Shown piece by piece: positions 17,398 to 25,175 of a stretch of DNA of 64,000 bases; position 1 is the stretch's first letter, and each line of letters opens with the position of its first letter. The notes below the pieces were generated by a model. That model was not told the DNA's origin, searched no databases, and was given only the letters and a program-made list of their open reading frames with translations. The position numbers were made by a program, and so were the translations under genes. Origin of the DNA: CALVGQ01 sp964368495. Its GTDB lineage: Bacteria > Bacillota_I > Bacilli_A > Erysipelotrichales > Erysipelotrichaceae. The stretch covers positions 1-64,000 of the forward strand of contig CAYJAJ010000004.1 of the NCBI GenBank assembly GCA_964368495.1, read 5' to 3'.

Positions 17398-18315
17398 ATG
17401 AAAATTATTGACTTGCATGCTGATATTGGAAATCACTTGTACCAATGTAGGAATCAAGCAAATGTGTTAAAACAGTTTCATGAGTATAAACTAAAAAAGG
17501 CAGAGATTGTTATTTCATCGGTAGCCTGTTATTTTTGTGGTGATGAATCATGGAATGATATGCAGAAAATGATAAGCCATGCTAAAGAAGAAATAAATAA
17601 ATCGAATATTAAACTAATTTTATCAGTTGATGATTGTATGAAATTGGAAGATTTGAATTTGATTTTAACTGTTGAGGGAATGTGTGGGATAAAAAGTGAT
17701 GTGGAAGACAAAATTCAGTGGATGTATGATCAGGGAGTGCGCATTGCTTCATTATGTTGGAATGATGAAAATTCCCTTTGTACAGGAGTAAAAGGAAACC
17801 CTTCAAGAGGATTGACTGATTTAGGTAAAAAAGCAATTAGAAAGATGAATGAATTAAATATGATTGTTGATGTATCTCATGCGAATGAAAAATCATTTTG
17901 GGATATATTGGATGAAACAACTAAACCAGTCATCGCAACACATAGTAACTTACGTGTACTGGCTAATGTAGAACGCAATCTAACGTCACAACAATTTAAA
18001 GCATTGGCAAACCAGAAAGGTTTATGTGGGCTAAATGGTGTAAAAGCATTTATTGGGGATGAGTTAAAAAATCAAGATGCGAAGCAACTATCCAATCATG
18101 CAAAAGCAATGAGTGAACTTCACGGTGTTAATCATATAGCGATTGGTTTTGATTTTATGGATTTTTTAAGTAAGAGTGAAAGCATGGCTGTGGATTTAAA
18201 AAGTGCAGAAGATGCGCAAAATTTAATACTAGAACTTAGAGAAAGATTTGTTGAAGAAGATGTAGAAAGAATTGCATATAAAAATGCATTAGAATTTTTA
18301 AGGACAAATTTATAA
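17398..18315 (+). CDS. Membrane-dipeptidase-type (M19) metallopeptidase
   Basis: A 305-residue zinc dipeptidase of peptidase family M19. Metal ligands typical of the family are visible: HxD in IIDLHAD (H7, D9), the bridging glutamate in LTVEGMCG, and histidines in VDVSHANE and IATHSN, with GFDFMDF near the C-terminus for the substrate-side aspartate. Bacterial members cleave dipeptides, including some with a D-residue, in the cytoplasm; there is no signal peptide here. ATG 17398 gives the usual MKIIDLH start but its GGAGGG lies only 3 bases upstream; ATG 17386 is the alternative. The stop overlaps the next start by one base (TAATG), so it is part of the two-component operon. Confidence 0.9.
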   Translation: MKIIDLHADIGNHLYQCRNQANVLKQFHEYKLKKAEIVISSVACYFCGDESWNDMQKMISHAKEEINKSNIKLILSVDDCMKLEDLNLILTVEGMCGIKSDVEDKIQWMYDQGVRIASLCWNDENSLCTGVKGNPSRGLTDLGKKAIRKMNELNMIVDVSHANEKSFWDILDETTKPVIATHSNLRVLANVERNLTSQQFKALANQKGLCGLNGVKAFIGDELKNQDAKQLSNHAKAMSELHGVNHIAIGFDFMDFLSKSESMAVDLKSAEDAQNLILELRERFVEEDVERIAYKNALEFLRTNL

Positions 18316-19265
18316 TGAAGCAAGATGGGAAAAAAATAATATATTTTACTAATTATGCAGCTGGAGAAAAAGAAATGCATGATTTAGAATTTAGGACACT
18401 CTTCAATGAATGTCCTTTTAATCGAATATTAATTAGCGAAATTGATCTAGAGGTCAATCGCTCTATTTTTGTAAAAGAAAAATTATATGTGTACTGTGAT
18501 TCAAATGATTTTGATGGTTTATTAATTCAAGTAAAAAATCTAAATTTAGATTTTGAAAACATTCGTGTGGACTATATAAAGCATGAAAAATTAAGTGTTG
18601 CCTATGAAGAACGTTTAGTTCAAATGGGAAAAATTGGTGCAGCAATCCTTGGTGATTCTAATTTGCATCATCCAGATCATTTCTTGGCAATTACTGAAAT
18701 TGATGGAATTTTTTATTTTGGTGTGAGGGAAAAGGGGGGACATGGTTGTGATAAACGACAAAATAAACCCTACTCTTACAGCGTTTCCTGTAGCACTAGA
18801 GTAGCCAGGGTGCTTTCTAATCTTGCGCTAAAACATGACTATAGCCTATCTGTAATAGATCCTTGTTGTGGTATTGCGACTGTAGTTTTAGAATTGCTAA
18901 CAATGGGTGCAAAAAATATCGCAGCAAATGAACTTCATGAAAAAGTAGCGAAAAATGCAATTAGAAATCTTAATCATTATGGTTATAATATTGATTTAAG
19001 CGTTGGTGATATTCAAGATATTAAGAGTGTTTACGATGTTGCTATACTCGATATCCCATATGGTCATTACATTAAAACTGAAGAACAAAATCAAAAAAAT
19101 ATTCTTATGCATTGTTCAACTATTGCAGATGAAATCATTTTATTATCACAAACCACAATGGATAAACAACTTATTGAATTAGGATATAAAATAGTTGATC
19201 AATGCAGTGTAGATAAATTCACATTTAGAAGACATATTACTATTGCCAAAAAAATTGCGCATTAA
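18315..19265 (+). CDS. SAM-dependent RNA methyltransferase-like protein (Trm11/TrmG10 type)
   Basis: A 316-residue protein. The C-terminal half is a Rossmann methyltransferase: VIDPCCGIATVVLELLTMG (motif I, the DPxCGxGT form of the UPF0020/TRM11 group) and DIPYG as motif IV in place of the usual DPPY. The N-terminal half resembles the RNA-binding part of this family only loosely (RLVQMGKIGAAILGDSNLHHPD). Known relatives methylate N2 of guanine in tRNA; the substrate here is unproven and an adenine or cytosine target is possible. It is co-directional and overlapping with the M19 peptidase gene, and converges on tmcAL. Confidence 0.8.
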   Translation: MKQDGKKIIYFTNYAAGEKEMHDLEFRTLFNECPFNRILISEIDLEVNRSIFVKEKLYVYCDSNDFDGLLIQVKNLNLDFENIRVDYIKHEKLSVAYEERLVQMGKIGAAILGDSNLHHPDHFLAITEIDGIFYFGVREKGGHGCDKRQNKPYSYSVSCSTRVARVLSNLALKHDYSLSVIDPCCGIATVVLELLTMGAKNIAANELHEKVAKNAIRNLNHYGYNIDLSVGDIQDIKSVYDVAILDIPYGHYIKTEEQNQKNILMHCSTIADEIILLSQTTMDKQLIELGYKIVDQCSVDKFTFRRHITIAKKIAH

Positions 19266-19300
19266 AAAAAGCACATTACGTCTTAAACTAAACGTAATGC
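19264..19300 (-). terminator. Terminator for tmcAL (minus strand)
   Basis: On the minus strand CGTAATG and CATTACG pair over a 12-base loop and are followed 3 bases later by TTTTTTT (19270-19264). It overlaps the 3' end of tmcAL. Confidence 0.6.
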
Positions 19301-20389
19301 ACCACCAATTTCAAGTTCTAATAATTTTTTTTGGTCTGCTTGATTCATAAATGAGCTATAAAGCAATGTCGTTTTTAACTCCATTTCTCTGTATTCTTTT
19401 GGAACTTGAGCGAAGGAAGATGCGATATGTATATCGCATTTTTTTAATTGTTTTAAATATTTTTGTCCATTCGTATTGAATGCAAGAACACGTATCGTAT
19501 TAAGAGGGGGTAGTTTTTTTACCTCGTCTTTTGTGATTTGATTTAATAAGTGTACACAGGTTCTTTGAATTCTTGCTTTTGTATAGCGCTTCGTAGTGGA
19601 TTTTTTGATAAATTCATCCCAAGAGTGCGACTCTTTTATTTTATTTGCTAAATGGTTTTCAATTCCTTCATTAAATAGAAATATATTTTGCAGGTATTTT
19701 TTATCTAATGTAGTAAAAAGTATTTTAAGTGTTAAAAAAAATTGACTCCAGTTTACAGAAGGCTCATCAATAACCATTGCACAATCATTTTCAATGTTTT
19801 CTTTATTGAAATAGGCTTTTCTAATTGCAGTTGCACTTGAAATTCCTTTGTTTAAATTCTCATCATGATAATGTGTTGTTCTTTTTATACAGTACGGTTT
19901 GATATTTGTGTTTTGTAAAGCTTTTAAATAAGCGACACCTAAAATATCATTAGCTTGCATAGTTGCTGAACCTAATGAGTAGGCCTTTGCATAGCCTTCA
20001 CCCATATTAAGTGCTTCTTTCAAGTAATCAACTTTAAAATTCATAGAGGCTATCTGTTTTAAGTTTTGTAAATCATTTGATTCGCTTCCGAATACAATAC
20101 TATCAACTTTCGCTATATTTAAAAGAGTAACAGCAGAATTGGCAAATATTTCTGCACTTTGAGTAACGCAACTATAGGGAAGTTCGATAATGATATCTAC
20201 ACCGTTTTCGATTGCGGCTTTTGCGCGTCGAAATTTGTCAATAATTGCCATTTCCCCGCGCTGAACAAAATTCCCGCTCATAACCGCAACTAAAACATCG
20301 CAGTTACTTACGCGTTTTGCCTCTTCTATATGATGTTTATGACCATTATGAAATGGATTGTATTCAGTAATTATTCCGCATGCTTTCAT
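19283..20389 (-). CDS. tmcAL: tRNA(Met) cytidine acetate ligase (TmcAL, YlbM)
   Basis: Uses acetate and ATP to form N4-acetylcytidine at the wobble position of elongator tRNA(Met). The 368-residue protein begins GIITEYNPFHNGHKHHIEEA, the nucleotidyltransferase HxGH-type signature, followed by SGNFVQRGE and later IKRTTHY and SSATAIRKAY, the second nucleotide-binding motif of the family. Bacillus TmcAL has about 415 residues; this copy is somewhat short at the C-terminus but ends in its own terminator. It is transcribed alone, divergently from the lipase-like gene at 20479. Confidence 0.93.
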   Translation of the reverse strand: MKACGIITEYNPFHNGHKHHIEEAKRVSNCDVLVAVMSGNFVQRGEMAIIDKFRRAKAAIENGVDIIIELPYSCVTQSAEIFANSAVTLLNIAKVDSIVFGSESNDLQNLKQIASMNFKVDYLKEALNMGEGYAKAYSLGSATMQANDILGVAYLKALQNTNIKPYCIKRTTHYHDENLNKGISSATAIRKAYFNKENIENDCAMVIDEPSVNWSQFFLTLKILFTTLDKKYLQNIFLFNEGIENHLANKIKESHSWDEFIKKSTTKRYTKARIQRTCVHLLNQITKDEVKKLPPLNTIRVLAFNTNGQKYLKQLKKCDIHIASSFAQVPKEYREMELKTTLLYSSFMNQADQKKLLELEIGGALRLV

Positions 20390-20429
20390 GTTATCACCAA
20401 CAATAGTGTAACATATTCATGATTTTTTC

Positions 20430-20447
20430 ACACTAAAAGTGTATAAT
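20430..20447 (+). promoter_or_regulatory. -10 box with overlapping inverted repeat, lipase-like gene
   Basis: TATAAT at 20442-20447, 31 bases before the start. The inverted repeat ACACT-AAA-AGTGT (20430-20442) abuts the -10 box and could be an operator. No clear -35 is seen. Confidence 0.45.
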
Positions 20448-20478
20448 GAATAAGTGATAACGAAGTGGAGTGATAAAA

Positions 20479-21375
20479 ATGGTAACAGATTTAGCATATA
20501 AAATTTATAAACCGACAAAAAAATGTATTGGTACAATAGTAGTAGTCCATGGAATGATGGAACATCAAAAAAGATATGAGTATTTTGCAAACGAGATGAA
20601 AAATGAAGGTTATGCAGTACTAACTTATGACCAAAGGGGTCATGGTGAAAGTGCAAAAACTGAAAAAGCATTAGGATTTTTTGCTAAAACTCGTGGCTGG
20701 AAACTGCTAATACAAGATTGTTTTGATATGGTTTCTTTAATTAAAAGTGAATACCCGGGTGTTCCTTGTATTTTATTTGGACATAGCATGGGCTCAATAG
20801 TTGTACGTAGTTTTATTAAACGATATGACACTGAGGTGCAATCAGTGATACTTTGTGGTGCACCAACTTTTAGTAATCTTGTACCATTAGGTCACAAGCT
20901 TTCACAAGTTATTGGACTTGTTAAAGGAAAACGTCATCGAAGTGAATTATTGAAAGAAATCGTTTTAGGTTCATTTAATAAGTCAATTTTGGATCCTAAA
21001 ACACCGTGTGATTGGATTAGTAAAAATGATGAGAACGTACTAAATTATATTAACGATCCACTTTGTCAATTTAATTTTACTACGGTTGCCTATGAAGATT
21101 TATTGTTTGGTATGATGGATATGAATGAAACAATGAGGTGGAATTTTAGAAATAAAAATCTAAACATTTTATTCATTAGTGGCTCTGAAGATCCGTGTAC
21201 TGGAAAAGAAAAAGGTTTAGATAAATCAGTTAAATCGTTAAAAGAAGCTGGTTACACGCGCATTGAAAGAAGAACTTATGTACCACTTCGCCATGAAATA
21301 TTGAATGAAATTGAAAAAGATAAAGTAATACAAGATTGCATAGAATGGTTAAAATTAATAAATGTTAAAAGTTAA
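20479..21375 (+). CDS. Alpha/beta hydrolase, monoacylglycerol lipase/lysophospholipase-like
   Basis: A 298-residue serine hydrolase of the PldB / monoacylglycerol lipase group. Visible features are the oxyanion segment VVVHGMMEHQKRY, LTYDQRGHGES, the nucleophile elbow GHSMG (S103), and a late acid and histidine in ISGSEDP and LRHEILNE. It lacks a signal peptide, so it should act on lipid-derived monoesters in the cytoplasm or at the inner membrane face. ATG 20479 lies 8 bases after GTGGAG; the GTG at 20470 is part of that box. It stands alone between tmcAL (divergent) and the DUF177-rpmF pair, which has its own promoter. Confidence 0.88.
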   Translation: MVTDLAYKIYKPTKKCIGTIVVVHGMMEHQKRYEYFANEMKNEGYAVLTYDQRGHGESAKTEKALGFFAKTRGWKLLIQDCFDMVSLIKSEYPGVPCILFGHSMGSIVVRSFIKRYDTEVQSVILCGAPTFSNLVPLGHKLSQVIGLVKGKRHRSELLKEIVLGSFNKSILDPKTPCDWISKNDENVLNYINDPLCQFNFTTVAYEDLLFGMMDMNETMRWNFRNKNLNILFISGSEDPCTGKEKGLDKSVKSLKEAGYTRIERRTYVPLRHEILNEIEKDKVIQDCIEWLKLINVKS

Positions 21376-21398
21376 TGTGTCGGATATTGCGATTTTCG

Positions 21399-21427
21399 TT
21401 GACTTTCAATTCAGTTTTAAATATAAT
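21399..21427 (+). promoter_or_regulatory. Sigma-A promoter for DUF177-rpmF
   Basis: TTGACT (21399-21404), a 17-base spacer and TATAAT (21422-21427), 30 bases before the GTG start. A near-consensus promoter. Confidence 0.85.
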
Positions 21428-21456
21428 AATTATGCTAACGAATAGGGTGAATTGTC

Positions 21457-21960
21457 GTGAAGTGGACTAAAAGAGAATTAACAAACTTGATTGATATTGA
21501 TTTTGAAGAAGAAATAAGTTTTGATACTTTAGCTTTTAAAAAATTAGATCGATTAAATGATTTACGCAATGTCACTGTTAAGGGAAACGGGCATTATGAT
21601 TGCTCACTACAAAGATTTGAGGTTGACTTAGATCTCGCGGGCGAAATGATCGTACCTTGTGCTCTTACTTTAGAAGACGTTGTTGTACCTTTTGATTTTT
21701 CTTCAACAGAAGTATTTAGTTTTCTAAATACAGAGGATGAGGATGTTCATGAGTGCAAGAAAGAGTTCGTAGAGTTGTATCCCATCGTATTCCATTTGAT
21801 TTGTCGTGAAGTTCCACTAAAAGTTGTGAAGGATGACGCACAATATCTAAAAGGTGAAGGTTGGGAAGTAATGAGTGAACAAGAGTATCGTAGTAGAAAA
21901 GAAAAAGAAGTTGACCCGCGATTGGCAAAGCTAAAAGATTTTAAATTCGATGAAAGCTAG
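21457..21960 (+). CDS. yceD: YceD-family protein (DUF177)
   Basis: A 167-residue acidic protein of the DUF177/YceD family, linked in many bacteria to large-subunit (23S) rRNA accumulation and found next to rpmF. The family-typical core GHYDCSLQRFEVDLDLAGEMIVPCALTLEDV and the C-terminal DPRLAKLKDF tail are present. It starts with GTG 21457, 6 bases after AGGGTGA. rpmF follows after 11 bases with its own GGAGGTG box, forming the conserved yceD-rpmF pair. The exact molecular role is not established in Gram-positives. Confidence 0.9.
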   Translation: MKWTKRELTNLIDIDFEEEISFDTLAFKKLDRLNDLRNVTVKGNGHYDCSLQRFEVDLDLAGEMIVPCALTLEDVVVPFDFSSTEVFSFLNTEDEDVHECKKEFVELYPIVFHLICREVPLKVVKDDAQYLKGEGWEVMSEQEYRSRKEKEVDPRLAKLKDFKFDES

Positions 21961-21971
21961 GAGGTGCAAAT

Positions 21972-22121
21972 ATGGCTGTACAACAAAGAAGAGGTTCAAA
22001 AACAAGAAAAGCAAAACGTAGAACGCATTTTAAATTATCTGCTCCAACATTAGTAAAATGTGCTACATGTGGTGAATACAAATTGCCTCACCACGCATGT
22101 TCATCTTGCAAAACTAAATAA
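21972..22121 (+). CDS. rpmF: 50S ribosomal protein L32
   Basis: A 49-residue basic protein of the 50S subunit, easily missed because of its size. It begins MAVQQRRGSKTRKAKRR and carries the four-cysteine zinc ribbon form: CATC at 30-33 and CSSC at 43-46, with an HH pair between. It is the zinc-containing (C+) paralogue; some bacteria replace this with a cysteine-free copy under zinc starvation. ATG 21972 follows GGAGGTG. It is co-transcribed with the DUF177 gene and closed by a terminator 4-5 bases after the stop. Confidence 0.97.
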   Translation: MAVQQRRGSKTRKAKRRTHFKLSAPTLVKCATCGEYKLPHHACSSCKTK

Positions 22122-22125
22122 AAGA

Positions 22126-22151
22126 AGACGATATATTATCGTTTTTTTTTT
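22126..22151 (+). terminator. Rho-independent terminator after rpmF
   Basis: ACGATA (22128-22133) and TATCGT (22137-22142) with a TAT loop, followed by a run of about ten T. Confidence 0.85.
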
Positions 22152-22231
22152 ATCTTATAAGTAAGTTTAAACTTAGAGTGAAAATATTGTACAAAAGTAA
22201 ATTTATGCTCTCATTGTGATCGCTTGGATAT

Positions 22232-22260
22232 TTGTGTTATAGCAATAATGGTGGTATTAT
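22232..22260 (+). promoter_or_regulatory. Possible promoter of the DUF1848 gene, with a 125-base leader
   Basis: TTGTGT (22232-22237), 17 bases, then TATTAT (22255-22260) preceded by TGG (extended -10). The leader to the ATG at 22392 holds a weak hairpin TGTTC/GAACA (22314-22318, 22333-22337) followed by six T, which could act as an attenuator. The rest of 22152-22391 shows nothing I recognise. Confidence 0.45.
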
Positions 22261-22391
22261 TCTTTATATATTTATCTATTAAATGCAGTTTAACTTATAT
22301 TTGCAGGCTAACGTGTTCATGGTTTTGAGGTGGAACATTTTTTCATGTACAAATAGTAATTTTAGAAGAAATTTATTAAAGGAGGAAGTTT

Positions 22392-23315
22392 ATGATTATA
22401 AGTGCATCAAGAAGGACAGATATCCCTTCATATTATGGTGAGTGGTTTATTAATCGACTTAAAGAGGGGGTTATCTATGTTGTGAACCCATATAATACAA
22501 AACGCTACTCAAAGGTAAACTGCACAAAAGAATGCGTTGATATGATTGTATTTTGGAGTAAGAACCCAAAACCTTTTTTTAAGTACTTATCTGAACTAGA
22601 TGAGATGGGCTATAATTATTATTTTCAATTTACTTTAACTCCTTATGATAAAAGTGTTGAAAAAAGACTTCCAAATAAAAAAGAACTTATAAAAACATTT
22701 ATTGATTTAAGTAAACGAATTGGTAAAAATAAAGTGATATGGAGATATGATCCGATTATATTAAATGAAACTCTAACATTAGAATACCATGCAAAAATGT
22801 TTGAGGAATTTTCACGTCAATTATCGCAGTATACTGAGCGATGTATAATAAGCTTTGTGGATAGTTATAAGAAAGAAGCTGCAATGAGTAAAACAGATAT
22901 GCACCTGCTTGGAAAGTTATTTTCTGATATTGCCAAAAAAACAAATTTGAAACTATATACATGTTCGGAACAAATTGATTTGAGTGAATACAATATCAAT
23001 CATGGAGCTTGTATTGATAAAGAACTTATTGAAAAAATACTAGGACAAGAGATATTAGTAAGTAATGACAAAAATCAACGGGAAGCATGCTGTTGTGCTG
23101 AAAGCATTGAAATTGGAACTTATAGTTCATGCGCTAATGGGTGTAGTTATTGTTATGCAATGAACAGTGAAAAAAAAGTATTGTTAAACATGGCGAATCA
23201 TCATCCAGATTCTAATGTATTGATTGGAGCACTTCCAAGTGATGCCATAAATACAAATAGAGATACACGTAGTATAATAAACAAACAAATACAATTTGTT
23301 TGGAATGAGGATTGA
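22392..23315 (+). CDS. DUF1848-family protein with C-terminal radical-SAM-like cysteine motif
   Basis: A 307-residue protein opening with SASRRTDIPSYYGEWF and carrying VFWSKNP, YYFQFTLTPYD and VIWRYDPI, which I recognise as DUF1848. The alternating strands and helices suggest a TIM-barrel-like fold. Near the C-terminus (about 230-260) is a cysteine-rich stretch, ACCCAESIEIGTYSSC then CANGCSYCYA, whose last part is an exact CxxxCxxC with an aromatic residue before the final Cys, as in radical-SAM enzymes, but at the wrong end for a normal radical-SAM barrel. ATG 22392 follows AAAGGAGG. It stands alone between rpmF and mraZ. No reaction is known to me; DNA-repair (spore photoproduct lyase-like) or RNA modification roles are speculation. 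Confidence 0.8.
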   Translation: MIISASRRTDIPSYYGEWFINRLKEGVIYVVNPYNTKRYSKVNCTKECVDMIVFWSKNPKPFFKYLSELDEMGYNYYFQFTLTPYDKSVEKRLPNKKELIKTFIDLSKRIGKNKVIWRYDPIILNETLTLEYHAKMFEEFSRQLSQYTERCIISFVDSYKKEAAMSKTDMHLLGKLFSDIAKKTNLKLYTCSEQIDLSEYNINHGACIDKELIEKILGQEILVSNDKNQREACCCAESIEIGTYSSCANGCSYCYAMNSEKKVLLNMANHHPDSNVLIGALPSDAINTNRDTRSIINKQIQFVWNED

Positions 23316-23383
23316 ACGACAAATTAAATGAATTATGGGGTATAATTTACAATATTTACCAAAAAAAACCAGATATTAAATAG

Positions 23384-23430
23384 AAAAGCGATTTTTATTA
23401 GCTAAAAAGTAAAAAAAGCTTTTTTTTTTT
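23384..23430 (+). terminator. Possible AT-rich terminator before mraZ
   Basis: AAAAGC (23384-23389) can pair with GCTTTT (23418-23423), enclosing an inner TTTTTA/TAAAAA hairpin, followed by a T-tract to 23430. Weak because the stem is AT-rich. Confidence 0.35.
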
Positions 23431-23441
23431 AATGTTTATAG

Positions 23442-23484
23442 TATAATTGGTGGTATAAAGTGGTAGATTGTGGTGGAAAGTGGT
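23442..23484 (+). promoter_or_regulatory. mraZ promoter -10 with four MraZ boxes
   Basis: TATAAT at 23442-23447 is followed by four GTGGT repeats starting at 23450, 23460, 23470 and 23480, that is, exactly one helical turn apart. MraZ is known to bind tandem TGGG/GTGG-type repeats in its own promoter and repress the division and cell-wall operon. The boxes begin 3 bases after the -10 element and cover the expected transcription start, which fits autorepression. Confidence 0.85.
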
Positions 23485-23491
23485 GAGAGCG

Positions 23492-23923
23492 ATGTTTATT
23501 GGTGAATATCAACATTCGATAGATACCAAAGGTCGGATGATTATTCCGGCTAAATTTCGCGAGGAATTGCAATCCAATTTCATTGTGACGCGTGGGTTAG
23601 ATGGTTGTTTGACTATTTATACGATTGAACAATGGGCTGAAATTATCGCTGGATTAAAAAAGCTTCCGAACACAAAAAAAGAAACTAGAATGTACATTCA
23701 TATGTTAACTGCAAAAGCGACAGAATGCACTTTCGATTCACAAGGAAGAATTTTACTTCCAAGTTCGCTTATTACTGAGGCAAAAATCGAAAAAGAATGT
23801 GTTGTAGTTGGGGTAATGGACCATGTTGAAATTTGGGCGAAAGAACGCTGGTTAAATTACTATAGTGAAGCAAGTGAATCATTTGAAGAAATTGCAGAAA
23901 AATTAACGGAGTTTATAGCTTAA
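23492..23923 (+). CDS. mraZ: Transcriptional regulator MraZ
   Basis: A 143-residue DNA-binding protein, first gene of the division and cell-wall cluster, and repressor of it. It contains two SpoVT/AbrB-like half domains, each with the family motif: IDTKGRMIIPAKFR near the N-terminus and FDSQGRILLPSSL near the middle. Such proteins form rings that bind tandem repeats. ATG 23492 gives the canonical MFIGEYQHSIDTKGR start; the upstream in-frame ATG at 23468 would fall among the operator repeats and is rejected. GGTGAGAG, part of the last repeat, serves as ribosome binding site, so a bound MraZ and the ribosome share sequence. rsmH follows after one base. Confidence 0.96.
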   Translation: MFIGEYQHSIDTKGRMIIPAKFREELQSNFIVTRGLDGCLTIYTIEQWAEIIAGLKKLPNTKKETRMYIHMLTAKATECTFDSQGRILLPSSLITEAKIEKECVVVGVMDHVEIWAKERWLNYYSEASESFEEIAEKLTEFIA

Positions 23924-23924
23924 T

Positions 23925-24857
23925 ATGAAACATTATAGCGTGTTGCTTAATGAATGTATTGAGCACCTAGATATTAAGCCCGAAGGACAATATATTGATG
24001 GAACATTAGGACGTGCAGGTCATAGTATGCAAATCGTTAAGAAGTTAAATGAAAATGGGCATCTATATTGTTTTGATAAAGATATGCAAGCGATTAATGA
24101 ATCAAAAGAAAGGTTGAATGATTATTTAGATAGAATTACATTCATTCATAGTGATTTTTCAAAGATGAAAGAAAAAATGAATGAAATAGGAATTAGTGAA
24201 GTTGATGGAGTTTTACTAGATATTGGTGTTTCATCACCTCAGTTTGATGATGAAGAAAGAGGATTTAGTTATCGCTTTAATGCAAGATTAGATATGAGAA
24301 TGGATCAAAGTCAAACATTAAGTGCCTATGAAGTTGTGAATTTCTATACCTATCAAGAATTAGTATCAATTTTCTATCGATATGGTGAAGAGTCTTTTGC
24401 GAAACAAATTGCTAGAAAAATCGAACAAGCGAGATTACTTAAACCAATAGAATCAACATTTGATTTAGTAGAAGTAATTAAATCTGCATTACCTGCAAAA
24501 GTATTAAGTAAAAAAGGGCACCCAGCCAAAAAAGTATTTCAAGCAATAAGAATTGAAGTTAATCAAGAATTGAGTGCTCTTGAAAATGGACTTGAAGGCG
24601 CCGTGTCATTGATGAAAAAAGAAGGTAGAATTTGTGTTATTACTTTTCACTCATTAGAAGATAGAATTGTAAAAAATTATTTTAATCAAATCGGGAAAGC
24701 TGAAAAAATTGATAAAAATATACCTATTTTACCTCAAGATATGCCACAAGCTGATTTCGAAGTAATCAGTAAAAAACCAATTCTTCCTTCCACGGAAGAA
24801 CTAACTGAAAATCAAAGGTCACATAGTGCAAAACTAAGAGTGATAAAGAAAAAATAA
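23925..24857 (+). CDS. rsmH: 16S rRNA (cytosine-1402-N4)-methyltransferase
   Basis: Methylates N4 of C1402 in 16S rRNA. The 310-residue protein has the family signatures: HYSVLLNECIEHL at the start, the SAM-binding GTLGRAGHS (usually GTxGxGGHS), DGVLLDIGVSSPQFDD, and FHSLEDRIVKNYF near the C-terminus. It starts one base after mraZ and its last base is shared with the next open frame, so it is tightly packed in the cluster. Expression is expected to follow mraZ autoregulation. Confidence 0.97.
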   Translation: MKHYSVLLNECIEHLDIKPEGQYIDGTLGRAGHSMQIVKKLNENGHLYCFDKDMQAINESKERLNDYLDRITFIHSDFSKMKEKMNEIGISEVDGVLLDIGVSSPQFDDEERGFSYRFNARLDMRMDQSQTLSAYEVVNFYTYQELVSIFYRYGEESFAKQIARKIEQARLLKPIESTFDLVEVIKSALPAKVLSKKGHPAKKVFQAIRIEVNQELSALENGLEGAVSLMKKEGRICVITFHSLEDRIVKNYFNQIGKAEKIDKNIPILPQDMPQADFEVISKKPILPSTEELTENQRSHSAKLRVIKKK

Positions 24858-24874
24858 TGAGGGGAGAGATTGTA

Positions 24875-25174
24875 TTGAAACGAGTAGTAAAAAGAAAAAG
24901 AGTGATAAAAATTGAAAGAGTTGCAATTGCAGTTTTCGTTTTTTCAGTGTTGCTTTCGATGTTGTCATCTGTTTTTCTTGCAGCATACAATAATGAGCTA
25001 ACTGTTTCTATTCAAAATCTAGAAAACGAAGTTTTAAACTATCAGTCTGAAAATGAGTTATATGAAATAGCAGTTCAAAATTTATCAAGTAAAGATCGTG
25101 TTATGGATATTGCTGAAATGGAAGGATTAGCATTAAACCAAAGTAACGTAATTACGATTAGTGTAGACGAATAA
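24875..25174 (+). CDS. ftsL: FtsL-type cell division protein
   Basis: A 99-residue bitopic membrane protein: basic cytoplasmic N-terminus (KRVVKRKRVIKIER), one membrane helix (about 15-37) and an extracytoplasmic coiled coil (about 40-75, ELTVSIQNLENEVLNYQSENEL). This layout and the position between rsmH and pbpB identify FtsL, which acts with DivIC/FtsB and DivIB/FtsQ at the septum; sequence similarity within the family is always low. The start TTG 24875 lies 6 bases after GGGGAGAG, preferred over the in-frame ATG at 24857 that overlaps rsmH and precedes that box. One base separates it from pbpB. Confidence 0.85.
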   Translation: MKRVVKRKRVIKIERVAIAVFVFSVLLSMLSSVFLAAYNNELTVSIQNLENEVLNYQSENELYEIAVQNLSSKDRVMDIAEMEGLALNQSNVITISVDE

Positions 25175-25175
25175 A

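Noticed and set aside
23468..23491. Upstream ATG start of mraZ
   Set aside because: It would begin within the operator repeats and lacks a ribosome binding site; MFIGEYQHSID is the family N-terminus.
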